From Candidatus Microthrix parvicella Bio17-1 (GTDB lineage: Bacteria; Actinomycetota; Acidimicrobiia; Acidimicrobiales; Microtrichaceae), in the NCBI RefSeq assembly GCF_000299415.1, contig NZ_AMPG01000001.1:1240001-1304000 (forward strand): a DNA stretch of 64,000 bases, read 5' to 3'. The translations under genes and the position numbers were made by a program. Shown one piece after another: positions 19,601 to 27,953 of this stretch. The notes beneath the pieces are model-generated. The model saw only the letters and a program-made list of their open reading frames with translations, was not told where the DNA came from and searched no databases. Within the stretch, counting starts at the first letter, position 1; each line of letters opens with the position of its first letter.

Positions 19601-19693
19601 CGCCACGATCCCCACCAGCACCTTGCGGGATCCCATCGATGGTGTACGTCGACCACGCTTCGGTGGACGTGGCATATCCCGAGGCATCCGCAT
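16619..19693 (-). CDS. UPF0182 family integral membrane protein
   Basis: About 1,024 residues. Seven or so hydrophobic spans occupy the first 320 residues (first segment followed by LEYLWYDSVGQAG, typical of the family). A large extracytoplasmic domain follows with family blocks such as QRVPVLDPTLIGDTFRAQQ and YGRYHVEDPESFFDGSENW. The tail is Thr/Pro/Ala-rich repeats. Function unknown. It lies downstream of the DivIVA-like gene on the same strand with 90-150 bases between. Start uncertain: Met codons at 19693, 19687 and 19675 are all possible and none has a strong ribosome site. Confidence 0.88.
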   Translation of the reverse strand: MRMPRDMPRPPKRGRRTPSMGSRKVLVGIVAALIGLLVALRLAAEVHLEYLWYDSVGQAGTWLTTSGAKVLLGAVFSLVFFLACLSSLTVADRVSRRQELLGADEFILRYHELVGSRHRVVRVVAALVLALAAGLPAVKAWETWLLFLNGSKVGIADPQFGYDLGYYFFTLPFLEYVLSWLFAALITIALATGGVYYLNGSLRPRGARRAGIGTPAVKAHLSVLLAALALVKAAEYYLVRRPALTFTEGRVFDGAGYTAINAQLPATLLLTLVSLFCAGLLIYNVRRRGWGLPVVALTLWMAVAVLGAGVLPAVVQRFQVDPQKAAREISFIERNQAATKAAYGLDTLTTDKFDYTEAVSDAEVDAALPVIQRVPVLDPTLIGDTFRAQQSKKPQFSMGEVFLDRYVINGSEQPAVLSVRNLSRNDLPGRSWEQEHLVYTAGLGVALASADKVAADGRPDYLIQDLPVQTTDDFKLDKPQVYFGRGLADWYAIAGTSREDGERFDGSTGIALGSVWRQLETSLRFGAIDPLISSSVDKNSRLLMRRDPNERLSALAPFVSWSSEALPVVSNGRVMYLQMGYTTVSTYPYAQFSPTDDLPEGSDLRTRRFNSMRAAVVATIDAYDGSVKMYRIDREFTDGAATKEDPVIAAWQRALPQLFTPFDKLPADLREHLQYPDELLRVQSRMYGRYHVEDPESFFDGSENWVVARNPGNDVAEATGQSAGRIAPTQLLLDRDGTPGFVRTRPLTPGTEEAARADLSANLVGDSDPERFGKLTSYTMNTVDANGQRRAGAEVENPTRAQVAINNDPRISQKITLLNQSGSNVQFGAMMLVPVGESIFYIRPLYVVGKGEDSSPALNQVVVVWKGSAYLGDTAEDGIRNAVAGRKVVAPEASGVSPNSNPEAEVPTATTSPAGSESATPTTALPVDGTTTAPELIAQAIGLMDEADRAKGDEGGLAAYEQKNTEARALLDRAAKLLGEAQPATPAPSTTPAPSTTPAPSTTPAPSTTPPAAPTTKPTSTTTP
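16666..16743. repeat. Four perfect 18-bp tandem repeats plus partial copy
   Basis: The unit GCGTGGTCGATGGAGCGG is repeated four times without mismatch from 16666 to 16737, then six bases of a fifth. It lies in the 3' end of the UPF0182 gene and encodes the PAPSTT repeats of its tail. Confidence 0.95.
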
Positions 19694-19787
19694 GCGGGCG
19701 GAGGCTAGTGCCAATACCCGACGATCAGATGTAGCCCACCGGCCGGTCACGCCGGCCCAACCACCCGGACCTCGACGGGCGACGGCC

Positions 19788-22121
19788 TCAGCGGAGGCGT
19801 GTCACCAACAGGCAGCGACAACCGACCGGCACCTCGGGGGCCGACAGCACCTCCACCACATCACCAGGATTTCCACCACGCACCCGCGGCAGGTGCGCAT
19901 CGACGGCGTCCCCACCATGATCCAGGACCCATTCCAGACCCGGCCCGGCCTTGGCCGCAGCGGCCACGCCCACGTTGTAGGCCACCACCACCACGCCTGA
20001 CGCCAGCTCCGGGAGTGCCACCGTCTTCCGTTCCCGGTAAGCCGACCGCAGCGCCTCTCCCAGTTGGGCCCGGTCAGCCTCCCTGGCGACGATCGCGGCG
20101 ACCTCGGCGCGCCAAGGGCTCACGAGCCTGGCTGCGATCGTGGGCCGCAACTGCTGCGCCAGGCGCTCCAGATTTGCTCTGCCGAGGGCGACCGGAGTGC
20201 CGGAGCGGGCGGCCACCGATGCGGCACCGGCGGCAACCGCATCGGTCAGATCCGAGACCAAGAGCTCGGCGAAGGTCTCCACCTGATCATCGGCGTCGGG
20301 CAGCAGGTTGGACACCGTGACGTTGCGGCGGCTTCGTCGCAACGAATCCAGCAGCTGATTCTGCTCATCGTCGACAAGCCGCTTGACCCGTCGGGACACA
20401 CCGCGTTCGATGGGTCCGATCGAGTCGTCGCGCCCGTCGAGAATCTGATCGGCCTCGGAGCCGGCCATGGCCGAGAGGGGCTCCTCCTCCGCCTCGTCAA
20501 CGTCCATCTCGAGGATGTCCTCCACCCCGTCAGCGATCTCGGAGTCGGCATCGAAGCCATCGGAGACTCCGAGGGTCTGTCGAGCCTGCGTCACCGCCTC
20601 ATCGCGCTCCGCACGCAATCTGGAGAAGATGTCGCCCACCTCCCCCTGATGAGCTTCTTCGTCACCGTCGACCTCAGCGTCGCGTTTCTCGCCCAGAACC
20701 ACCATGTCGTTCTCGGCTTCGGCGGCTGGGTCGGCTTCGGTGTCGAGCGATTCGTCGACCGGGACAAGGCGAAGGTGATCGCGCGGCGACGTGGCCGGCT
20801 CGGCTTCCATCGCCGACCCGGAGGTGGCTGCGGTGGCCTCCAGCAGGTCGTCGACGTCGATCTTCGTCCATTCAGAATCGGTGTTCACGCGCAGCGTGGC
20901 ATGCTCACCGGTCGTCTCGGGATCCTCGGCAATCGAGTCGTCCTCGCCAGGCTCGGCTTCCAACGCAGGTTCTTCGGAGGAGTCGGGTTCGTCGCTGGAT
21001 GGGAGCAGCCCCACCTTCGCCTCGGTGGCAGGCTCTGCGGCATCCTCTGCAGATTCATCCGCTGAGTCACGATGGTCCTGGTCGCTCTCGGCGGGCACCG
21101 GTGGCGCCGGTTCGTCGACGGCCTGGTCGGTTTGCTCCGCATCGGCATCCTTCGGATGGCGAACCGGCAGCGCCGCCGACGTCAGCCGTGTTCGGCCCGA
21201 GAGGTCCGGACGACCGATCTCGCCCAGTACCACCGCCGGCAGTTCGCCGGTGGCAATGGCGGCCTCCATGGCCACGACCACGTCCTCGATGTCGTCGGTG
21301 ACCCGCTTGGCGGCATCGTCAGCCGCCACCTTGGCCTCCGGTAACGCCGTGTGCAGCTCACTCGTGGCCGATTCGACGGCCACCGCGCACGCAGTGAACG
21401 CTCCCAGCAGCCGCTCCTGAGCGGCGCGCATGGCCTCGAGCTGCTTACGGGCCAACTTCCTACGGCCGGCCAGGTCGCGCAGAATCCGTTCGCGGAACGT
21501 CTTGGCCTCCACCACCAGGCGCCGACCCTCGTCCTTGCCTGCCTCAATGTGCTCGCGTGCCGCGTCACGAGCCTCGGCCAGCTCGGCCTCGGCCAGTTTG
21601 GCCAATTCGGCCGCAGCCTCATCCGCCGCCTCGGTGCGCTCGGCCAGCACGGTGTTGGCCCGCTCAAGGATCTCGCGCTCCTCCGCCTCCGCTTCCGCTC
21701 GGCGTTCGGCGAGTTCGTGCTCCAAGCGTTCCATGCGCTCCTCGGCCTCGGCCTCGGCCTCGGCCTTGACCCCGTCCGCGGTCGCTGCAGCCCGCTCCCC
21801 GATTCCGGCGGCGGTGGTGCGCGCATCGTCGAGCAGCTTCACCATCTCCTCGCCCAACACACGGGTGAGTTCGGAGTCGTCGGGCAGCACCACCGGCGCA
21901 GACTCGCTCTGTCGTCGAACCCGCTCGGTCTCTGCGTGAGCAGCCGACAGCTCATCGGACAACCTGCCCCGTTCGGCGCGTAGGCGCCGGAGCTCAGCTG
22001 CTGTCTGCACGAGTGTGGCGCGCACTTCGGAGGGCTCATAGCCCTTTCTCACACGTGAGAATTCGCGCTGCTCAAGGTCGTCGATCTGTCCCCCCCTGGG
22101 GGCTCGCATGGGCTCGGCCAT
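19788..22121 (-). CDS. DivIVA-like coiled-coil protein with C-terminal conserved domain
   Basis: 777 residues. Residues about 10-60 (DDLEQREFSRVRKGYEPSEVRATL, then coiled coil) match the lipid-binding DivIVA head, with Arg-Lys-Gly-Tyr-Glu-Pro in the usual place. Residues 60-290 are a Glu/Ala/Arg-rich coiled coil. An acidic, disordered middle follows, and a compact C-terminal domain from about 600 (GVSRRVKRLVDDEQNQLLDSLRRSRR) ending GGDAVDAHLPRVRGGNPGDVVEVL. It probably marks curved membrane or septum and organises wall synthesis; the C-terminal part is not recognised. It follows the PDZ-Lon protease gene by 76 bases. Confidence 0.75.
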   Translation of the reverse strand: MAEPMRAPRGGQIDDLEQREFSRVRKGYEPSEVRATLVQTAAELRRLRAERGRLSDELSAAHAETERVRRQSESAPVVLPDDSELTRVLGEEMVKLLDDARTTAAGIGERAAATADGVKAEAEAEAEERMERLEHELAERRAEAEAEEREILERANTVLAERTEAADEAAAELAKLAEAELAEARDAAREHIEAGKDEGRRLVVEAKTFRERILRDLAGRRKLARKQLEAMRAAQERLLGAFTACAVAVESATSELHTALPEAKVAADDAAKRVTDDIEDVVVAMEAAIATGELPAVVLGEIGRPDLSGRTRLTSAALPVRHPKDADAEQTDQAVDEPAPPVPAESDQDHRDSADESAEDAAEPATEAKVGLLPSSDEPDSSEEPALEAEPGEDDSIAEDPETTGEHATLRVNTDSEWTKIDVDDLLEATAATSGSAMEAEPATSPRDHLRLVPVDESLDTEADPAAEAENDMVVLGEKRDAEVDGDEEAHQGEVGDIFSRLRAERDEAVTQARQTLGVSDGFDADSEIADGVEDILEMDVDEAEEEPLSAMAGSEADQILDGRDDSIGPIERGVSRRVKRLVDDEQNQLLDSLRRSRRNVTVSNLLPDADDQVETFAELLVSDLTDAVAAGAASVAARSGTPVALGRANLERLAQQLRPTIAARLVSPWRAEVAAIVAREADRAQLGEALRSAYRERKTVALPELASGVVVVAYNVGVAAAAKAGPGLEWVLDHGGDAVDAHLPRVRGGNPGDVVEVLSAPEVPVGCRCLLVTRLR

Positions 22122-22197
22122 AGCAGCGATCGTACGACGGGCCTATGGGGGCAACGGTGGATGCCACCAAGGTTCGCCTTCTCGAATCGAGTTGCGG

Positions 22198-23454
22198 TCA
22201 GTCGCCCACGAACTTTTCGATGGCGTCAACGGCCTCGTCCAGCGTGGCCACCTCTACGAGGTCCACCTCGCCACCCGCCAGTTGCTTGGCCTGGGCCAGG
22301 TCATCGGCCGGCAGGCCCTTGGGGATCAGGAACAACTCGGCGCCGGAACGGCGGACAGCCGCCGTCTTCTGAGGCAACCCGCCGATCGGCCCCACTTCAC
22401 CGTTGGGGCCGATCGTGCCGGTCGCCGCCACCCGCTTTCCATTTGTCAGATCGTCGGGGGTGAGCTCGTCGACGATGGCCAACGTCCAGGCGAGTCCGGC
22501 CGAAGGCCCGGTCACTTCACCGGAATCGAAGTTGATCTCCATCGGCAGCTTCACATCCAGGTTGTGATCCGCCACCTGGACCCCCATGATCGCCCGCCCT
22601 TCCTCACCGGCCACCAGCGGTACCCGCACCTGCTCCTCGTCGGACTTGTCGGCAGCCTCTGACGAGTCGGTGACTCCCTTCGATGCATCGTTGCCGTGTG
22701 CCTGATCGTTTGGCTTTGCACCACCCCGGATCACCGTCAGTTCCACCGCATCGCCGGGCTTCTTCGGCGCCAACGCGTTCTGTAGATCGTCGGTGAGCTG
22801 CAGGCGCCGGCCGTCGGCCCCCACCAGTAGATCGCCAGGCTGGAGCAGCCCGTCGGCGGGCAGGTCCGGCGACACCTTGACGATGGCGACGCCATCGCCG
22901 GTGAAGGTGACCTTTCGGCCCAGGTGACGCAACGCCACCACGCTGGCAACCGTTTTGGAATCGTTCATGGCCGATTCGTTGGCGGCGTCCACCGACGCCT
23001 TGTCGCCGTCGGGATAGACGTCGTCAATGTCGGTGAAACGCAACGTATCGTCCAGGCGGCGCCGAAACAGGGTGTCGAAGAGCGTTGCCTGACGTACCGA
23101 CACCGTGGCGAACAGTACGTCCCCCTTGATGGGGTAACTGGTGGCGCCTTCGATCGTGACCCGGTCGGCCGTACCACGGACGCTGCCCGGGGCAAACAAC
23201 ACCTCATCGGTGCGCACAGCGGCCGATCCGGCGATGCCACCGGCCACCATCAGCAGCGACGTCACACCCACCACCCACGGCAGCCACCCGGCAGCCCTCC
23301 GTTTGCTCCGATCGGTCTGCGGCCCCGGGTCAACACCCGTCAGGTCGACAATCGGGTCTGCCCCGGTCGTCGGAACAACCTCGCCGGGCGCGACCGCGCC
23401 GGCCTCGCTCGGTACCTGGTTGTTGGGCGGTACGCTGTCGTCTGTCATGTTCAT
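22198..23454 (-). CDS. Membrane-anchored PDZ-Lon (S16) protease, YlbL-like
   Basis: 418 residues. One membrane span at about 57-78 is followed by an extracytoplasmic part. A PDZ domain covers about 185-245 (VSPDLPADGLLQPGDLLVGADG) and a Lon-type proteolytic domain the end. The catalytic dyad is Ser318 in TGPSAGLAW and Lys363 in GGLPQKTAAV. Relatives are YlbL-type proteases of Gram-positive bacteria. First gene of a same-strand group followed by the DivIVA-like and UPF0182 genes. Its start (23454 or 23448) overlaps the start of the opposite small membrane protein gene. Confidence 0.92.
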   Translation of the reverse strand: MNMTDDSVPPNNQVPSEAGAVAPGEVVPTTGADPIVDLTGVDPGPQTDRSKRRAAGWLPWVVGVTSLLMVAGGIAGSAAVRTDEVLFAPGSVRGTADRVTIEGATSYPIKGDVLFATVSVRQATLFDTLFRRRLDDTLRFTDIDDVYPDGDKASVDAANESAMNDSKTVASVVALRHLGRKVTFTGDGVAIVKVSPDLPADGLLQPGDLLVGADGRRLQLTDDLQNALAPKKPGDAVELTVIRGGAKPNDQAHGNDASKGVTDSSEAADKSDEEQVRVPLVAGEEGRAIMGVQVADHNLDVKLPMEINFDSGEVTGPSAGLAWTLAIVDELTPDDLTNGKRVAATGTIGPNGEVGPIGGLPQKTAAVRRSGAELFLIPKGLPADDLAQAKQLAGGEVDLVEVATLDEAVDAIEKFVGD

Positions 23455-23764
23455 GCTGATCGTAGGGCTCGCTACCGTTGCGGTGACCGCACTCGTTGCG
23501 GGCTACCTGCTGTTTGGTGTTCGGCCCAAGCCTGTCACCGATTCACCCGCATCTGCGGGCACGTGGCGGTTCATCCCGATGCCGCCCCTGAGAGAGGTCT
23601 TTGGGCTGTGGCTTGGGCGCCGCAGAAACGACGGCTGGGGCGCACGGTTGCGATCGGCGTTGCTCCTGGTCATCATGATCGCCTGCCTGGCGGCCGCCAT
23701 GGCGGTGATCGCCGGCACCATCGGTTTCGCGGTGGGGCTGTTCGCCGATCGCACCATCGGTTGA
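23447..23764 (+). CDS. Small two-span membrane protein, unknown
   Basis: 105 residues from ATG 23447 (103 from ATG 23453). A first hydrophobic span at the very N-terminus (FMLIVGLATVAVTALVAGYLLF), a middle segment with FGLWLGRRRNDGWGARLRS, then a second long hydrophobic span. No family recognised. Both candidate starts lie inside CATG palindromes shared with the opposite protease gene. The stop is followed after about 60 bases by the HEAT-repeat gene. Confidence 0.65.
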   Translation: MFMLIVGLATVAVTALVAGYLLFGVRPKPVTDSPASAGTWRFIPMPPLREVFGLWLGRRRNDGWGARLRSALLLVIMIACLAAAMAVIAGTIGFAVGLFADRTIG

Positions 23765-23824
23765 GGCAATCACCCCACCGGCCCCGTCGAGATGATCGGC
23801 CATCGACCATGACAGCGTCGTTCC

Positions 23825-24502
23825 GTGCCTAAACCGACGGACTCCAACCACGAGGAACGCGACGCCCGCCGCGCCCTGCTGCTGTGGGACGGGCAGGGCC
23901 ATCCACCTGCCGACCCCCACGACCGACATCAGGCCGTGAGATCAGCGCTGCTGCTGGCCTTGGGACGCTTCGACAGGCTCCGGCCGGAGGACCTGATGGC
24001 AGGTTTGAACGATGCCGATCAACGCGTCCGACTCTGCGCATTGCGGCTGGCGGCGGCCCACCCGGCAACCCACGACGACGCCATACGTACGGCTTTACTG
24101 GACCTACTCGCCGGTGACGATCACCTGGTCGCCGAGGCTGCCGCAGCCGCGTTGGGTGAGACCGGCGAAGATCGTGAAGCACCGGCTGATCTCCACACGG
24201 TGCGGGCGTTGTCCAAGGCCGCCACCGACCACCCCGACAAGTTGGTTCGGGAGGCCGCAGTTGCTGCGCTTGGCTCCCTCGGACACCCCGATGCGTTGGC
24301 GGCCGTGCTGGTGGCCAACGACGACGTGGCCACCGTGCGGAGGCGAGCGGTGCTGGCGTTGGCGGCGTTCGAGGGCCCCGAGGTGGAGCGACGGCTCAAC
24401 GCCGCCCTGTCCGACCGCGACTGGCAGGTTCGCCAGGGCGCCGAGGATCTGTTGGAGGCGGCGCCATCTCCGGCACCGCTTCCAACAGATCACCCAGACT
24501 GA
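23825..24502 (+). CDS. HEAT-repeat protein
   Basis: 225 residues made of alternating short amphipathic helices with Ala/Leu spacing, for example DADQRVRLCALRLAAAHP, DHLVAEAAAAALGETGE, DKLVREAAVAALGSLGHPDA and VATVRRRAVLALAAFEGPEVE. At least four units of a PBS-lyase/HEAT solenoid are visible. Such proteins bind partners; none is identifiable. Start is GTG at 23825. It ends three bases before the stop of the convergent substrate-binding protein gene. Confidence 0.75.
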   Translation: MPKPTDSNHEERDARRALLLWDGQGHPPADPHDRHQAVRSALLLALGRFDRLRPEDLMAGLNDADQRVRLCALRLAAAHPATHDDAIRTALLDLLAGDDHLVAEAAAAALGETGEDREAPADLHTVRALSKAATDHPDKLVREAAVAALGSLGHPDALAAVLVANDDVATVRRRAVLALAAFEGPEVERRLNAALSDRDWQVRQGAEDLLEAAPSPAPLPTDHPD

Positions 24503-24505
24503 CCG

Positions 24506-25852
24506 TTAGCTGCCGACGAAGTCGTTGGACTGGCCGTTGTAGTCCTTCATCGGGGAGGCCTCGACCCATTGTCCGTCGGTGCGCTTCACGATCCGGAGCG
24601 ACTCGAGGAGCCACGGATCCTTGGCCCCATCGGTGATGAGCTTGGAACCAGGACGCATCAGGCCAACCGCATCGGCGTCGGTCGACCAGGCGCTGGTCAT
24701 CAGGTCGCCTCGGGTCAGCTCCTTCGGGCTCTCCAACAGCTCAGCCATCTGGGCACCGAAGCCCCAGCCGATGGCGGCCACTCCCAACTCGGCCTCATCC
24801 TTGGTCAGGCCGTGCTTCACCGACTCGGTGAGGAACTCCTGCATCGCAGGATCCTTCTGGTCCTCGGTGTTGGCCGGGTCCAGCGTGGCCTGCGTGGAGA
24901 TGATGCCCTCCTCGTTACCGCCGGCCAACGAAAGCGCCAGCTTGGAGTTGCACGTGATCCCAACGTAGGTGAGCACCTTCCATTCCTTTGGAACGAACTT
25001 CAAGGTGTTGGGGCACTGCGAACCCGACGCTCCGTTGACGAAGACGGTGGCGTCGCTCTGAGCCAGCTTGTCCACCTGGGCCTTGGTGTCGGTTGAAGCC
25101 AGCGGGTCGTAGGTCTCGGTGGCGACCACCTCCATGTCGTTCTTCTCAGTCAACAGGTTGAGGGAGTTCTCGTAGGCATCACCAAAGTCGTCGTTCTGGC
25201 GGAGCAGCGCGATCTTGGCGTCGGGCTGCACCTCCTCCAGGTAGTCGACGAGTCGCTTCATCTCCAGTGCGTACGACGGGATGCCTCCTTGGAGCCACGG
25301 GTACTGAGCCGCGTCGCCCCACTGAGGGGAACCGGTGGCGACACCCATGTCGGGCACGCAGTTCTCGTCGAGGTAGTCGCGAACCCCCAGGTTGTTCTGG
25401 GTACCCAACACCGAGACCAGGGCGAAGACCTTGTCCTCCTCCACCAGCTTCTTCACATTGTCCGAGGTTCGATCGGCTTTGTATTCATCGTCGTAGGCAA
25501 CCAGTTCCACCTGGCGACCGGCGACGCCGCCGTTGTCGTTGCGCCAGTCGAAGTAGGCGTTGAGGCCGTTGAGGATGCCGCCGAACACGGCGAACGGGCC
25601 GGATTGAGGCATCGAGGTGCCCAGCTTGATCGTCTTGTCGGTGACGCCTTGAGTGGGCTGGTAGTCGGCGCAGATCGAGGTGTCGACCAGCGATTGGCCT
25701 CCGGCGACCTCGGTGCCGCTGCTGCCGCCCTCGTCTCCACTGTCACCCCCCTTGGCCTCCGAATCGCGTCCGCCGCAGGCTGCGGCGATCATGGTCAGGC
25801 TCAACGCGCCGGCCAACAGCCGGGAACGTCGCCAGGTGCGGGTTCTGGTCAT
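24506..25852 (-). CDS. ABC transporter substrate-binding lipoprotein, branched-chain amino-acid type
   Basis: 448 residues, last gene of the Liv operon. A twin-Arg-rich signal ends in the lipobox IAAAC (Cys26), so the protein is lipid-anchored outside. The periplasmic-binding fold is seen in IKLGTSMPQSGPFAVFGGILNGLNAYFDWRNDNGGVAGRQVELVAYDDEY, the classic LivJ/LivK opening (positions about 71-120), here cited in part only for recognition. The ligand may be an amino acid, amide or other small metabolite. Its ATG overlaps the stop of the LivM gene in ATGA, implying coupled translation. Confidence 0.92.
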   Translation of the reverse strand: MTRTRTWRRSRLLAGALSLTMIAAACGGRDSEAKGGDSGDEGGSSGTEVAGGQSLVDTSICADYQPTQGVTDKTIKLGTSMPQSGPFAVFGGILNGLNAYFDWRNDNGGVAGRQVELVAYDDEYKADRTSDNVKKLVEEDKVFALVSVLGTQNNLGVRDYLDENCVPDMGVATGSPQWGDAAQYPWLQGGIPSYALEMKRLVDYLEEVQPDAKIALLRQNDDFGDAYENSLNLLTEKNDMEVVATETYDPLASTDTKAQVDKLAQSDATVFVNGASGSQCPNTLKFVPKEWKVLTYVGITCNSKLALSLAGGNEEGIISTQATLDPANTEDQKDPAMQEFLTESVKHGLTKDEAELGVAAIGWGFGAQMAELLESPKELTRGDLMTSAWSTDADAVGLMRPGSKLITDGAKDPWLLESLRIVKRTDGQWVEASPMKDYNGQSNDFVGS

Positions 25853-27024
25853 GGTGTTTCCTCCTGGGTGGGCAAATCAGTGCTCAACCCGCTCGAAGGT
25901 CGAACGGTCGAATCGTTGTCTTCCGCTGTGCCATCCGATGCGTCCGGGGATGGACCGGATCGGCTCCGGATCCAACGGACGAATGTGGCCTTGGCGCGCT
26001 TGGCCAGGCCGGTGATGCCGCCCGGCGCCACGATGATCAGGGCAATCAACAGGATCCCCTGGATCAATCGGCTGACTGGTTGCAGATCCTGAGGTACCAG
26101 ATCGGCCAGGAACACGATGGCGATGGCACCAATCGCCGGGCCCCACAGGCTGGCTGCGCCACCGATGACCACGGCAACCAGCAGATAGATCGAGTCCTCC
26201 ACGCCGAACTTGTCCGGCACGATGTTGCCCTCGTTCAACGCATACATGGCCCCACCAACACCGGCGTACAACGCTGACAGCCCGAAGGTCGAAACCTTGA
26301 TCCGGGCCAGGTTGATGCCACTGGACGTGGCTGCGATCTCGTTGTCGCGCACGGCCACCATGGCACGACCCATTCGCGACCTGATGAGGTTCCAGGCCGC
26401 CAGATAGAACAACGCGCCGATGACCAGATACAGATAGAACGTCCACTGCGACGGCTCGAGGTTGCCGAACGGCGGGTCGAAACGGACGGTGCGAAGCTTG
26501 ATGACGCCGTTGCCGACGTCCACCTCCGAGCGCAACGGCTTGCCCTCCGAGCCACCGGTGAGCCACGCGAACCGTTTGACCAACTGAGGAAACAGCATGG
26601 CCAGCGACAGTGTGACCAGCGCCAGGTACAGGCCCTTGATCCGAAGCGCCGGCAAACCGACGATGACCCCGACCACCAGCGCCACCAGCCCGGCCGCCGC
26701 CACCGAGCCCAACAGCGGCCACCCGTGATCGTTCACCAGAATGGCCGACGTGTAGGCGCCGACCCCGAAGAAGGCAGCGTGGCCAACCGACACCTGGCCG
26801 GTGAACCCGGTCAGCAGGTTGAGGCCCATCGCCGCGATCGCGAAGGCGATCACCTTGGAGAAGCGGTCGAGTTGAAAGTTGGCGAACTGGAGGGGAAGCG
26901 ACAGCAACAAGATCGCCAGCGCGAGGCCGATTGCAAGCTTGATCAGTTGCGACCGCCGGTCCGGGGCCATCAGCTCGTCCAGATGGCGTGAATCATCGGC
27001 TGTCACCGTCTTGGAGGTGCTCAT
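25849..27024 (-). CDS. livM: ABC permease, LivM type
   Basis: 391 residues from ATG 27024, with AAGGAG upstream. About nine hydrophobic spans and the family sequence MGLNLLTGFTGQVSVGHAAFFGVGA (residues about 60-85, quoted in part), plus the cytoplasmic loop with ALRIKGLYLALVTLS contacting the ATPases. The hydrophilic C-terminal tail extends beyond the usual length. Start and stop both overlap neighbours by four bases. Confidence 0.93.
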   Translation of the reverse strand: MSTSKTVTADDSRHLDELMAPDRRSQLIKLAIGLALAILLLSLPLQFANFQLDRFSKVIAFAIAAMGLNLLTGFTGQVSVGHAAFFGVGAYTSAILVNDHGWPLLGSVAAAGLVALVVGVIVGLPALRIKGLYLALVTLSLAMLFPQLVKRFAWLTGGSEGKPLRSEVDVGNGVIKLRTVRFDPPFGNLEPSQWTFYLYLVIGALFYLAAWNLIRSRMGRAMVAVRDNEIAATSSGINLARIKVSTFGLSALYAGVGGAMYALNEGNIVPDKFGVEDSIYLLVAVVIGGAASLWGPAIGAIAIVFLADLVPQDLQPVSRLIQGILLIALIIVAPGGITGLAKRAKATFVRWIRSRSGPSPDASDGTAEDNDSTVRPSSGLSTDLPTQEETP

Positions 27025-27953
27025 ACCCGGTGCATCTCCTTGGTACCAAACAGACCCTGCGGCCGAACGAGCAGCACCACCAGAATGAGCACGAACGCAG
27101 GCATCAGCTGAAACTCGCCGCCGATGGCGCCCACGTAATAGGGGAGGGTCTCGGTCAGAACTCCAACGATCAACCCGCCAACCACCGCGCCGACGGGGCT
27201 GTCGAAGCCACCCAGCGTCACTCCGGCGAAGGTGTAAATGATGACCACCAACATGAAGTTGGGATCGAAGTTCAGCGAACCGGCGGCGCTGACCCCGGCG
27301 ACGACGCCGATGGCGACGGCCAGGCCCCACCCCAGCATCAGCGTGCGCTGCACCGCCACACCGCTCAGGCTTGCCGACTCGGCGTTGGTGGACACCGCCC
27401 GCAGCGCCAGGCCCAGCTTGGTGAAGTTCAGCAGTGCCCAAAACGCACCCGCCGCCGCAAACAACAGCAACACGGCACCGATGGCCTGGTACGACAGCGG
27501 CGTGCCGGCGATGTCGACCGAGCCCCTTCCAAACAGCGGCGTCGCCAACTCGTGATTCGCCGAGTTCCAGAACAGCGCCGGCAACTCGTGCACCGCCAAA
27601 TACAACCCGATCGTGGCGATCACGACGGCGAGCGGGTTGAGATGCGGGTCACCCAGTGGGCGGATCACCAGTGCCTGGATGGCTGCGGCGAAGGCAAACG
27701 AGATCACCATGGCCACGATCAGCGCAACCCAGATGTTGAGCCCACCCCCGCCGTCCTTACCCACCAGTGCCCATACGAGGTAGGTGCTGAACATGGCCAT
27801 CTCACCCTGAGCAAAGTTCAAAATACCGGAGCTGCGGTAGATGATCACCAGGCCGAGGCCCAGCATTGCGTACACCGCGCCCTGCTGAAGACCGTCGAAC
27901 AGCCGCTGAAGGAAGAAGTTGGTATCGAAAGCCACGAGCAACTGCACGCTCAC
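27021..27953 (-). CDS. livH: ABC permease, LivH type
   Basis: 310 residues, eight or so membrane spans. Family marks are FDGLQQGAVYAMLGLGLVII at the N-terminus, GILNFAQGEMAMF, and the EAA-like loop with ALRAVSTNAESASLSGV. It pairs with LivM to form the membrane channel. ATGA overlaps with livF upstream and livM downstream. Confidence 0.94.
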   Translation of the reverse strand: MSVQLLVAFDTNFFLQRLFDGLQQGAVYAMLGLGLVIIYRSSGILNFAQGEMAMFSTYLVWALVGKDGGGGLNIWVALIVAMVISFAFAAAIQALVIRPLGDPHLNPLAVVIATIGLYLAVHELPALFWNSANHELATPLFGRGSVDIAGTPLSYQAIGAVLLLFAAAGAFWALLNFTKLGLALRAVSTNAESASLSGVAVQRTLMLGWGLAVAIGVVAGVSAAGSLNFDPNFMLVVIIYTFAGVTLGGFDSPVGAVVGGLIVGVLTETLPYYVGAIGGEFQLMPAFVLILVVLLVRPQGLFGTKEMHRV

